Below, piece by piece: positions 38,840 through 47,103 of a stretch of 64,000 bases of DNA. Within the stretch, counting starts at the first letter, position 1. Every line of letters begins with the position of its first letter. The DNA comes from Terrabacter sp. 28 (GTDB taxonomy: Bacteria > Actinomycetota > Actinomycetes > Actinomycetales > Dermatophilaceae). Where the stretch lies: the NCBI GenBank assembly GCA_000955875.1, contig JYOE01000021.1:186001-250000 (forward strand). Direction: 5' to 3'. Below the pieces are notes generated by a model, which had not been told where the DNA came from, did no database searches, and worked only from the letters and a program-made list of their open reading frames with translations. Both the position numbers and the translations under genes were made by a program.

Positions 38840-40393
38840 TCAGAGGTGGCTCGGTGAGGCGTGCGGTGCGAAGCGGTCGGGCGTGGCGACGCTCCAGTCG
38901 GCGGCCCAGTCCCGTGGCGGTTCGGCGAGCAGCTGCCCCGGCTCGAGCCACTCGTAGAGCTCGGCGTACGAGAGTGTCGTCGTCGCGCTGACGTTGCGTC
39001 GCAGGTGGTGCGGGTTCAGCTGCGACGGGTCGGTGACCCCCATGGCGGCCATGATCTTCGTGGCCGAGGCGACCGTGGCCTCCTGGTAGCGCTGGACGCG
39101 CACGCTCTTGTCGCCGACGTCGAGCGCCCTTGCGCGGCGGGCGTTCTGGGTAGCGACACCACTGGGGCACTTGTCGGTGTGGCAGCGCTGGGCCTGGATG
39201 CAGCCGGCCGCCATCATCATCGCGCGGGCGGCGTTCGTGTAGTCCGCGCCCTGGACCAGCCGCTTGACGATGTCGTTGCCCGCAGCGACCTTGCCGCTCG
39301 CGCCGATCCGGATGCGGTCGCGCAGTCCGACGCCGACGAGGGCGTTGTGCAGCGTCATGAGGCCGTGCGTGAGCGGCATGCCGACGTGGTCCTCGAACTC
39401 CAGCGGAGCCGCGCCTGTGCCTCCCTCGGAGCCGTCGACGACGATGAAGTCCGGCGCCGTGCCGACCTCGAGCATCGCCTTGCAGATCGAGAGCACGTCG
39501 ACGCGCGAGCCGACGCACAGCTTGAAGCCGGTGGGCTTGCCGCCCGCGAGCTCACGCATCCGGCCGATGAACTCGACGAGCTCGACGGGTGTGTGGAAGA
39601 CGCGGTGCGACGACGGGCTGACGCACTTCTCCCCCTGCGGCACCTGCCGGATGTCGGCGATCTCCTTCGTCACCTTCGCGGCAGGCAGCACGCCGCCGAT
39701 GCCGGGCTTCGCGCCCTGGCTCAGCTTGAGCGAGACGCACTTGACGGCGTCGTGGGCAGCCTTCTCGCGGAAGGAGTCCGGGTCGAAGTCGCCGTCCTTC
39801 GTGCGAGCCCCGAAGTAGCCGGTGCCGATCTCCCAGACGATGTCTCCACCGTTCTCGAGGTGGTAGGGCGAGAGACCGCCCTCGCCGGTGTCGTGCGCGA
39901 AACCACCCAGTGCGGCGCCCTTGTTGAGGGCGCGGATCGCGTTGGCCGACAGGGCCCCGAAGCTCATCGCCGACACGTTGAGCAACGCCATGGCGTACGG
40001 CTTCGAGCAGTCCGGACCGCCCACCACGACACGGGCCGGGTGCTCCGGCGGGTCGGTCGGGGCCACGGAGTGGACGAGGTACTCGTAGCCGACCTCGTTG
40101 ACGTCGAGCTCGGTGCCGAAGGGCCTCTCCCCGTGGATGCCCTTGGCCCGCTCGTAGATGACCGAGCGCGTGTCACGGTCGAACGGCCTGCCGTCCCAGT
40201 CGCGCTCGATGAAGTACTGCTGCAGCTCGGGCCGGATCCCCTCGAGGAGGTAGCGCAGGTGCCCGATGACCGGGTATCGGCGCAGGATCGTGTGCTTCTT
40301 CTGCAGGAGGTCCCACGAGCCGAGCGCGACGATGCCGGCTCCCAGACCTCCCGCGACCGCGCCGAGGCCGTTGACGCGCTTGCCACCGGGCAT
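38840..40393 (-). CDS. FMN-binding glutamate-synthase-like protein (central/FMN domain without GAT)
   Basis: A 517-residue protein of the FMN-binding glutamate synthase family. It starts at ATG 40393 behind AAGGAG. After a single N-terminal hydrophobic segment (LGAVAGGLGAGIVALGSWDLL), the TIM barrel runs from KPYAMALLNVSAMSFGALSANAIRALN to GHDTGEGGLSPYH; SLKLSQGAKPGIGG and FIVVDGSEGGTGAAP bind FMN. The 3Fe-4S ligands are Cys in CIQAQRCHTDKCPSGVATQ (C-x5-C-x4-C). The normal N-terminal class II glutaminase domain is missing. A separate class II glutaminase-like gene sits in the same operon beyond poxB. It likely makes glutamate or acts as a related FMN dehydrogenase; electron donor unknown. Confidence 0.88.
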   Translation of the reverse strand: MPGGKRVNGLGAVAGGLGAGIVALGSWDLLQKKHTILRRYPVIGHLRYLLEGIRPELQQYFIERDWDGRPFDRDTRSVIYERAKGIHGERPFGTELDVNEVGYEYLVHSVAPTDPPEHPARVVVGGPDCSKPYAMALLNVSAMSFGALSANAIRALNKGAALGGFAHDTGEGGLSPYHLENGGDIVWEIGTGYFGARTKDGDFDPDSFREKAAHDAVKCVSLKLSQGAKPGIGGVLPAAKVTKEIADIRQVPQGEKCVSPSSHRVFHTPVELVEFIGRMRELAGGKPTGFKLCVGSRVDVLSICKAMLEVGTAPDFIVVDGSEGGTGAAPLEFEDHVGMPLTHGLMTLHNALVGVGLRDRIRIGASGKVAAGNDIVKRLVQGADYTNAARAMMMAAGCIQAQRCHTDKCPSGVATQNARRARALDVGDKSVRVQRYQEATVASATKIMAAMGVTDPSQLNPHHLRRNVSATTTLSYAELYEWLEPGQLLAEPPRDWAADWSVATPDRFAPHASPSHL

Positions 40394-40571
40394 GGGAACT
40401 CCTTCACCGTCGCTGCCGAGGCCGTCCCGTGCGAGAACACAGGTCCGCTCCTTGGCGATACCCACCACCGCACCCGAGCAACCTGAGCGTTTGCTGCACG
40501 CCGCGCGTCGCACAGGAGACGTCCAGCGACCGTCCAGCGAGCGCGGAGCCGGGCACGGGATCCTCGGCCGC

Positions 40572-43500
40572 ATGGGCACCCGTCAGTCGGGGCCGCCGGC
40601 TCCCTACCGTTCCGCACGCCTGCTCACCGCCGTCCACGCGGCAGCCACGCTCGTCGCCCTGGTGCTGACCCTCGTGGCCCGCCGCCGCCCCGGACCGGTG
40701 GCCGGCGAGGACCTCTTCGGCCTGTTAAACGTCCCCGTGGCACGCACCTTCGTCTCCGTCGTGGTGCTCGCGCTGGTCACGCGAGCCCTTCTGGGGCGCA
40801 AACGAATCGGGCTCTGGCTTGTCGCCCTCTTCCAGGTGCTCGGCCTCTACGTCGGGGTGGTCGCGCTCGTGCCTGCCGCCCGCCTCCCGCTCGTCCGGAT
40901 GTGGGAGAGCCGCGGCGACCTGGGCAGGGGCCTCGACATCGCCTCGATGGTCGTGGCCGTCGCCGCCCTCTGGTGGCTGCGCCGCATCCGTGAGGCGTTC
41001 ACCGGCCGGCTGCAGCGTGGGTCGTGGTGGGTGGCCCTGGCGGCGCTGGGGGTGGGCAGCGCCGTCACGGTCGCTCTGGCGTGGGCCCTGCTCGGAGTGG
41101 TCGGAGCACCCCGCTCCGAGGTCGATGCCATCGTCGGCACCGTGCTCGCCGCCTTCGGCGGGGTGACGCGCCGCGCCCTCGTCGGCGTGCCCGAATGGGT
41201 CGTCGAGGCCGTGGCGGCCTGCGCCGGCCTCACCATCCTCACGACCGTCGCCCTGTTCCTGGCGTCGGCCAGACCAGGCAGCCGGTGGTCGCCCGACCGC
41301 GAGATCGCCCTCCGGCGCCTGCTCGCGCGGCACGGCGCCGACGACTCACTCGGCTACTTCGCCACGCGCCGCGACAAGGCCTCGGTCTTCTCGCCCGACG
41401 GCCGCGCGGCGGTGACCTACCGGGTGCTCGCGGGTGTGTCGCTGGCCTCGTCCGACCCCGTCGGCGACCCTGACAGCTGGCGCGCGGCGATCGAGGCCTG
41501 GCGCGCCGAGGCGCGCGAGTTCGGCTGGGTCCCGGCGGTGCTGGGCACGAGCGAGCGCGGGGCACGGGCGTATGCCGCATCGGGCGGGATGCGTGTGCTG
41601 CGGCTCGGCGACGAGGCGGTGCTCGACCCGGCCCGGTTCGACCTGCGCCGGGCCTCCCTGTCCCCGGTCCGTCACGCCGCGACGCGCGCGGCCCGGGCGG
41701 GGGTCACCGTGCAGGTGCGTCGCCAGCGCGACCTGGCGCGGGACGAGCTGGCCCACGTGGTCGCGCGCATCGACGACTGGCGCCACGGTGAGACCGAGCG
41801 CGGCTTCTCGATGGCCCTCGGTCGCCGGGGTGACCCGTCCGATGGGGACGTCCTGCTCGTGACGGCCCACCTGGCCGGGCAGGCGGGCCCGGCGCTCGTC
41901 GGCGTGCTCGGCCTCGTGCCGTGGGGCCGCCGCGGCGTCTCGCTCGACGTCATGCGGCGGTCACCCGAGGCCCCGAACGGTGTCACCGAGCTCATGGTGA
42001 GCGAGCTGCTCGACCGGGCGTCGCAGCTCGGGCTGCTGCGGGTCTCGCTCAACTTCTGCATGTTCCGCGCCGTCTTCGAGGACGCCGAGCGCCTCGGCTC
42101 GGGCTCCCTCACCCGGGTCGGCGCCTCGGTGCTGGGACGGCTCGACCGCTTCTGGCAGCTCGAGCGTCTCTACCGGTCCAACGAGAAGTTCGAGCCCGCG
42201 TGGGAGCCCCGTTTCCTCTGCTACGACGACGCGGTGTCGCTGCCGCAGGTCGCCGTGGCGGCCGCGGCCGTCGAGGGCTTCGTGCCGTGGCCGGGCCCTC
42301 GAGGCACCGGCGGCTCACTGGACCCCGAGCACCTCGCCGAGCTGGACGAGGTCGCCGCCGAGACCCTTGCGCCGGACCCCGCCGCGTTGGGCCCCCGACG
42401 CACCGACCAGTTCCGGCACCGCGCTGCGACCCTCGACCGGATGCGTGCCGCCGGGCTGGACGCCTACCCGGTCGCGGCGGCCGGCCCCACCACGTCCGTC
42501 GGCGCCCTGCCACCCGGCGCCTGGCAGCAGCCGACCCGGCTCTCGGTGGTGGGCCGGGTGCGTGACCTGCGCGACCACGGCGGCGTGGTCTTCCTCCACC
42601 TCGTCGAGGGCCGGGACGAGCTCCAGGTCCTGCTCGATGCGGCGGTCATCGGCCGTCGCTGTCTCGACCAGCTCACGGCGGTCGTCGCCGTCGGCGACCT
42701 CGTGCGCGTCGACGGGGTCACCGGGCGGTCGCGAGCCGGCACCCCCAGCCTGCTGGCCGACGGCTGGCGCATGGAGGCGAAGTCCCTGCACCCCGTGCCG
42801 TTCCGCTCGTTCGACGACCCGACCGCCCGCGCGCGCCAGCGGTCGACCGACCTGCTCACGCACCCCGAAGGGCTCGATCTGCTCCGCCAGCGGTCGGCCG
42901 TCGTCGGGTCGCTCCGCCGCACGCTCAGCGGCGACGGCTACCTGGAGGTGGAGACGCCGATGCTCCACACGGTGCACGGCGGCGCGACCGCGCGTCCCTT
43001 CCGGACGTTCATCAACGCGTACGGCGTCGACCTCTCGCTGCGCATCGCCCCCGAGCTCTACCTCAAGCGGCTGCTCGTCGCGGGGCTCGGGCCCGTCTTC
43101 GAGCTGGGCCGCAACTTCCGCAACGAGGGGGCCGACGCGACGCACAACCCCGAGTTCACCTCTCTCGAGGTCTACCGGCCGCACGCCGACTACACCACGA
43201 TGCGCCGCCTCACGGAACGGCTCGTCAAGGAGGCGGCCCGGACCCTCCACGGCCGCGAGGTCCTGCCCCTTCCGCGAGCCGACGAGCTGCGCACGGGCCC
43301 AGGCGCCGCCGAGCTCGTCGACGTGAGCGGACCCTGGCGGGTCGTGCCCGTGCTGACCGCCGTCTCCGAGGCCGTCGGGCGGCCGGTCTCGCTGGAGACC
43401 GACATGGACGAGCTGCTCCGGCTCGCCGACGTGCACGGCGTCCGGGTGCGCCCCGACATGGGTGCGGGCGCCGTCCTCGAGGAGCTCTACGCGACGCTCG

Positions 43501-43901
43501 TCGAGCCCCGCACGGTGCGGCCGACGTTCTACACGGACTTCCCGGTCGAGACCTCACCGCTCGCTCACCCTCACCGCTCCGAGCCGGGACTGGCCGAGCG
43601 CTGGGACCTCGTCGTCGCGGGCATGGAGATCGGCACGGCCTACAGCGAGCTCACCGACCCCGTCGACCAGCGAGCCCGGCTGACCGAGCAGTCCCTCAAG
43701 GCCGCTGCCGGCGACCCCGAGGCGATGGAGGTCGACGAGGACTTCCTGCTCGCCCTCGAGCTCGGGATGCCACCCAGCGGGGGGCTCGGCATCGGCGTCG
43801 ACCGGCTCGTCATGCTGCTGACCAACACCCCGATCCGATCGATCCTCACCTTCCCGTTCGTCCGCCCCCTGACGGACCACCGGAGTCCCTCGTGGAGCTG
43901 A
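40572..43901 (+). CDS. lysX: bifunctional lysylphosphatidylglycerol synthetase/lysyl-tRNA synthetase LysX
   Basis: A 1109-residue fusion. Residues 1-~225 are five or six membrane helices, ~230-590 a DUF2156/GNAT-like aminoacyl-phospholipid synthase (RRDKASVFSPDGRAAVTYRVLAGVSLASSDPVGDP, NGVTELMVSELLDRA), then an OB-fold (LSVVGRVRDLRDHGGVVFLHLVEGRDELQVLLD), and a class II LysRS (motif 2 ELGRNFRNEGADATHNPEF, motif 3 GIGVDRLVMLL). LysX charges tRNA-Lys and transfers Lys to phosphatidylglycerol, lowering negative surface charge and raising resistance to cationic peptides. The ATG at 40572 has no good ribosome site. It overlaps the esterase gene by 10 bases. Confidence 0.95.
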   Translation: MGTRQSGPPAPYRSARLLTAVHAAATLVALVLTLVARRRPGPVAGEDLFGLLNVPVARTFVSVVVLALVTRALLGRKRIGLWLVALFQVLGLYVGVVALVPAARLPLVRMWESRGDLGRGLDIASMVVAVAALWWLRRIREAFTGRLQRGSWWVALAALGVGSAVTVALAWALLGVVGAPRSEVDAIVGTVLAAFGGVTRRALVGVPEWVVEAVAACAGLTILTTVALFLASARPGSRWSPDREIALRRLLARHGADDSLGYFATRRDKASVFSPDGRAAVTYRVLAGVSLASSDPVGDPDSWRAAIEAWRAEAREFGWVPAVLGTSERGARAYAASGGMRVLRLGDEAVLDPARFDLRRASLSPVRHAATRAARAGVTVQVRRQRDLARDELAHVVARIDDWRHGETERGFSMALGRRGDPSDGDVLLVTAHLAGQAGPALVGVLGLVPWGRRGVSLDVMRRSPEAPNGVTELMVSELLDRASQLGLLRVSLNFCMFRAVFEDAERLGSGSLTRVGASVLGRLDRFWQLERLYRSNEKFEPAWEPRFLCYDDAVSLPQVAVAAAAVEGFVPWPGPRGTGGSLDPEHLAELDEVAAETLAPDPAALGPRRTDQFRHRAATLDRMRAAGLDAYPVAAAGPTTSVGALPPGAWQQPTRLSVVGRVRDLRDHGGVVFLHLVEGRDELQVLLDAAVIGRRCLDQLTAVVAVGDLVRVDGVTGRSRAGTPSLLADGWRMEAKSLHPVPFRSFDDPTARARQRSTDLLTHPEGLDLLRQRSAVVGSLRRTLSGDGYLEVETPMLHTVHGGATARPFRTFINAYGVDLSLRIAPELYLKRLLVAGLGPVFELGRNFRNEGADATHNPEFTSLEVYRPHADYTTMRRLTERLVKEAARTLHGREVLPLPRADELRTGPGAAELVDVSGPWRVVPVLTAVSEAVGRPVSLETDMDELLRLADVHGVRVRPDMGAGAVLEELYATLVEPRTVRPTFYTDFPVETSPLAHPHRSEPGLAERWDLVVAGMEIGTAYSELTDPVDQRARLTEQSLKAAAGDPEAMEVDEDFLLALELGMPPSGGLGIGVDRLVMLLTNTPIRSILTFPFVRPLTDHRSPSWS

Positions 43902-45007
43902 CCGACACGAGCCTCGTCGTCCTCCTCGCCGTGCTGGCACTGGCACTCTTCGGACTGGTCGTCGCCGGTGTCCCCCACATCGGGCGTCCGCCGGTCCGGC
44001 TGGCAGTGCGCGCCGCCCAGGTGCTGCTGCTCAACGTGCTCGTCGTCGCCCTGTGCGGCGCGGCCCTCAACGACCAGTACTTCTTCTACTCGAGCTGGGG
44101 CGACCTCTTCGGGAGCCGGTCGCCGGCCCTGGACGTGCACCACGGCGGCACGCCGCGCGAGGCGGTCGTGGCATCGGTGAAGGGACCGGGGCTGCGCGGG
44201 GTGACGACGCCCGTGACCTTGCCACCGCTGCCCCAGCCCGGTTCCCGGCTGCAGACCTACACCGTCGTCGCCGGGCGCTCCCACGCCGAGGGCCAGGTGT
44301 ACGTCCACCTCCCCGTCGGCTACGACCCCCGATCGAGTCGCACCTACCCCGTCATCGTCGGCCTGCACGGCTTTCCCAGCGGCCCGAAGAGCTTCCTCCG
44401 GCTCGGCTTCCTCTCCGACATCGACACGCTCACCCTCGAGCACCGGATGGCCCCGTCCATCGTCGTCGTGCCCCGCATCGACACCCCCGCGGGGCTCGAC
44501 ACCGAGTGCGTCGACGGCGCGCCGGGCCAGCCGCAGACCGACACGTGGCTCGCCCGCGACATCCCCGCCTGGACGGTCCGCCACTTCCGGGTCGAACGGG
44601 CGCGATCCGGTTGGGCGACCATCGGCTACTCGTACGGGGCGTGGTGCGCTGCCTCGGTCTCGATGCGCCATCCCGACGTCTTCGGCGCGGCCATCGTGCT
44701 GCTGGGCTACTTCCGGCCCGACTTCTCGCGCGCCTACGACCCCCTGACGAGCCGCACCCAGCGTGCCTACGACCTCGTCGCCATGGCGCGGACCGATCCC
44801 CCACCCCTGGCGATGTGGGTGCTCACGTCGCGCGAGGACCAGCTTTCCTACCCGAGCACCTCGAGCTTCCTCAGCGCAGCCCGCGCGCCGCTCGACGTCG
44901 CCGGCACCGTGCTCGCCCACGGGGGCCACCGCGACGGCGTGTTCAGCCCGTTCATCCCCGCCGCCCTCACGTGGCTGGCCCAGACGCTGCCGGGCTTCCG
45001 TGCCTGA
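43892..45007 (+). CDS. membrane-anchored alpha/beta-hydrolase esterase (esterase D/PHB-depolymerase-like)
   Basis: A 371-residue protein from GTG 43892, overlapping lysX by 10 bases. Two N-terminal hydrophobic helices (residues ~6-24 and ~37-60) are followed by an extracytoplasmic alpha/beta hydrolase: YPVIVGLHGFPSG (oxyanion hole), PSIVVVPRIDTPAG, GYSYGAWCA with the nucleophile Ser, and a late His in AHGGHRDGVF. It is of the putative-esterase (antigen 85/esterase D) group. The lysX-esterase-SGNH order suggests envelope lipid or glycan acyl remodelling. Cys in GLDTECVDG and GAWCA could be disulfide-bonded outside. The physiological substrate is unknown. Confidence 0.82.
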   Translation: MELTDTSLVVLLAVLALALFGLVVAGVPHIGRPPVRLAVRAAQVLLLNVLVVALCGAALNDQYFFYSSWGDLFGSRSPALDVHHGGTPREAVVASVKGPGLRGVTTPVTLPPLPQPGSRLQTYTVVAGRSHAEGQVYVHLPVGYDPRSSRTYPVIVGLHGFPSGPKSFLRLGFLSDIDTLTLEHRMAPSIVVVPRIDTPAGLDTECVDGAPGQPQTDTWLARDIPAWTVRHFRVERARSGWATIGYSYGAWCAASVSMRHPDVFGAAIVLLGYFRPDFSRAYDPLTSRTQRAYDLVAMARTDPPPLAMWVLTSREDQLSYPSTSSFLSAARAPLDVAGTVLAHGGHRDGVFSPFIPAALTWLAQTLPGFRA

Positions 45008-45986
45008 CAAGCGGTCGCGTATGCCGTCAGGTGCGTCCGCGGAACGGTCGGCTCGGTGGTCGGCGCGGACGGGCAGCCCCCGCCCGCACCACGTCGTCGC
45101 AGCCGTCCTCGGGCTCGTCGTCCTCGTCGCGCTGGTCCTCACCGGCGTCGTGCCCGGCACGGGACCCGGGCCCGGCTCGGGCGCCGCCGGCGTGGGCGCG
45201 AGGGCGAGCGCGACGGGTGCGTCCGGCGGGGCCGGCGGGACGGCATACGCCAGCTCTCGCCCCTCCGCCACGCCACCGGGACCGCTGACGGTCGTCGGTC
45301 TCGGCGACTCCGTGCCGTCCGCCGACACGTGCGGCTGCACCGGCTACGTCGAGCAGGTCGGCACCCAGCTGGAACGCCTCACGCAGCGGCCCTGGGTGGT
45401 GCACAACGACGCGACCGGCGGCTGGACGACGACCGACGTCGCCGACGACCTGCTCACCTCCCCGACGCGGGAGCACCTGGCCGGCGCCGACCTCGTCATG
45501 GTGCAGGTGGGCGCCAACGACTTCGACCTCGGCGGCGTGGCCGACAAGGCGTGCCTGCCCGCGGCCACCTCCGACTGCTGGTCGCCGACGCTCGCCGGCC
45601 TGCGGGACGGGCTGACCCGGATCATCCACGACGTGAGGCTGGTCGACACCCGTCCCGACCTGCGCATCGCGGTGCTCGGCTACTGGAACGTGACGCTCGA
45701 CGGCGCCGTCGGCCGCGCCCTCGGCTCCGACTTCGTGCTCGGCAGCGACGCGCTCACGCGCCTCGTCAACTCGACCGTCGCGCAGGTGGCGGCGGGCACC
45801 GGCGCGGTCTACGTCGACGCCTACACGCCGCTCAAGGGCGAGTCGGGCGAGCGTGACCCGACCGGCGACCTGCTCGGCGACGGCGACCACCCGAACGCCA
45901 CCGGCCACACGCTGCTGCGGACCGCCGTGATCGACAGTCTGGCCGACGACGGGGCGGTCACGGTCTGGCGTGGCCTGCCGCGGTGA
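45000..45986 (+). CDS. exported SGNH/GDSL hydrolase
   Basis: A 328-residue protein. GTG 45000 overlaps the stop of the esterase gene; an ATG at 45021 (inside a GTATGCCG motif) is an alternative. A membrane segment (VVAAVLGLVVLVALVLTGVVP, residues ~32-52) anchors a Gly/Ser/Ala-rich linker and a SGNH domain: VGLGDSVPSADTCGCTGY (Ser nucleophile), QVGANDFDLGG (Gly/Asn), a Cys-containing insert, and GDGDHPNATGH (Asp/His). It should hydrolyse esters on the outside, for example acylated sugars or lipids. It ends the three-gene lysX operon. Four Cys suggest disulfides. Confidence 0.85.
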   Translation: MPDKRSRMPSGASAERSARWSARTGSPRPHHVVAAVLGLVVLVALVLTGVVPGTGPGPGSGAAGVGARASATGASGGAGGTAYASSRPSATPPGPLTVVGLGDSVPSADTCGCTGYVEQVGTQLERLTQRPWVVHNDATGGWTTTDVADDLLTSPTREHLAGADLVMVQVGANDFDLGGVADKACLPAATSDCWSPTLAGLRDGLTRIIHDVRLVDTRPDLRIAVLGYWNVTLDGAVGRALGSDFVLGSDALTRLVNSTVAQVAAGTGAVYVDAYTPLKGESGERDPTGDLLGDGDHPNATGHTLLRTAVIDSLADDGAVTVWRGLPR

Positions 45987-46086
45987 ACCTCCGGACATAC
46001 CCGTTTCGACGAGACCCTAACTCGCACAAGCGCACCCACGGCTCGACCGTTGACGACGGGGCCGAGGTGCGGTTGCGTGGGTGGGC

Positions 46087-47103
46087 ATGACGGTCATCGG
46101 ATTCCACTGCTCGCACGAGCAGATCGCCCCGGCGCAGCTGCTGCGCGACGTCCAGGCGGCCGAGGCCGCCGGGTTCACGGCCGGCATGTCGTCGGACCAC
46201 CTCGTGCCCTGGAGCACCCGGCAGGGCGAGTCCGGCTACGCGTGGAGCTGGCTCGGCGCGGCCCTCGCCACCACGACCCTGCCGTTCGGGGTGGTCAACG
46301 CACCCGGGCAGCGCTACCACCCGGCCGTCGTGGCGCAGTCGATCGCGACCCTCGGGCAGATGTTCCCCGGCCGATTCTGGGCGGCCCTCGGCTCGGGCGA
46401 GGCCGCCAACGAGCGGGTCACCGGAGCCGAGTGGCCCCGCAAGGAGGTCCGCGACGCCCGGCTCGTCGAGTGCGTCGACGTGATCCGGCGGCTGCTGCAC
46501 GGCGAGGAGGTGAGCCACGACGGGCTGGTGACGGTGAACCGCGGCCGCCTGTGGACCCTGCCCGATCCGGTGCCCGACCTCGTGGGCCCGGCGGTCACGC
46601 CCGGCACGGCGGCCCGGCACGCCGCCTGGGCCGACGGCCTCATCACCGTCAACCAGCCGTGCGACACCCTGCGACGGGTGCTCGCCGCCTACCGGGACGC
46701 CGGTGGCCGGGGCCCGACGCGCCTCCAGATCCACCTCAGCTGGGCGCCCACGGAGGACGAGGCCCTCGCCACCGCCCACGACCAGTGGCGCAGCAACGTG
46801 CTGGGACCACCGGTCGCCTGGGACACCGAGAGCGTCGAGGCGTTCGACCTCATCGGCGAGCTCGTGCCGCCCGAGAAGGTGCGCGAGTCGGTGCTCGTCT
46901 CGGCCGACCTCGCCCAGCACGCACAGTGGCTTCACGAGTACGTCGAGATGGGCTGGGACGAGCTCTACCTCCACTTCGTCGGCCAGCACCAGGCGCCGTT
47001 CATCGACGCCTTTGCCGAGCACGTGCTGCCGCAGCTGGAGCCGAGCAGGCCTGCGCCGACCACGGTTCCCAGCCTCGAGGTCAGGCAGGGGGCGTCGCGA
47101 TGA
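46087..47103 (+). CDS. LLM-class flavin-dependent oxidoreductase (non-F420 subfamily)
   Basis: A 338-residue luciferase-like monooxygenase fold: IGFHCSHEQIAPAQLLRDVQAAEAAGFTAGMSSDHL, VVNAPGQRYHPAVVAQSIATLGQMFPGRFWAALGSGEAANER, and WDELYLHFVGQHQ. This pattern is close to the TIGR03885-type group, which uses FMN and not F420 as far as I know. I choose ATG 46087 (a GTG six bases upstream is possible). The stop overlaps the start of the GH13 gene (ATGA), a fixed-looking pair in Actinobacteria, so the protein may serve the same alpha-glucan pathway. The reaction is unknown. Confidence 0.82.
   Translation: MTVIGFHCSHEQIAPAQLLRDVQAAEAAGFTAGMSSDHLVPWSTRQGESGYAWSWLGAALATTTLPFGVVNAPGQRYHPAVVAQSIATLGQMFPGRFWAALGSGEAANERVTGAEWPRKEVRDARLVECVDVIRRLLHGEEVSHDGLVTVNRGRLWTLPDPVPDLVGPAVTPGTAARHAAWADGLITVNQPCDTLRRVLAAYRDAGGRGPTRLQIHLSWAPTEDEALATAHDQWRSNVLGPPVAWDTESVEAFDLIGELVPPEKVRESVLVSADLAQHAQWLHEYVEMGWDELYLHFVGQHQAPFIDAFAEHVLPQLEPSRPAPTTVPSLEVRQGASR

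Noticed and set aside
46014..46086. A strong -35/-10 promoter before the LLM gene
   Set aside because: TTGACG near 46050 lacks a good -10 at 16-18 bases, so I do not annotate it.
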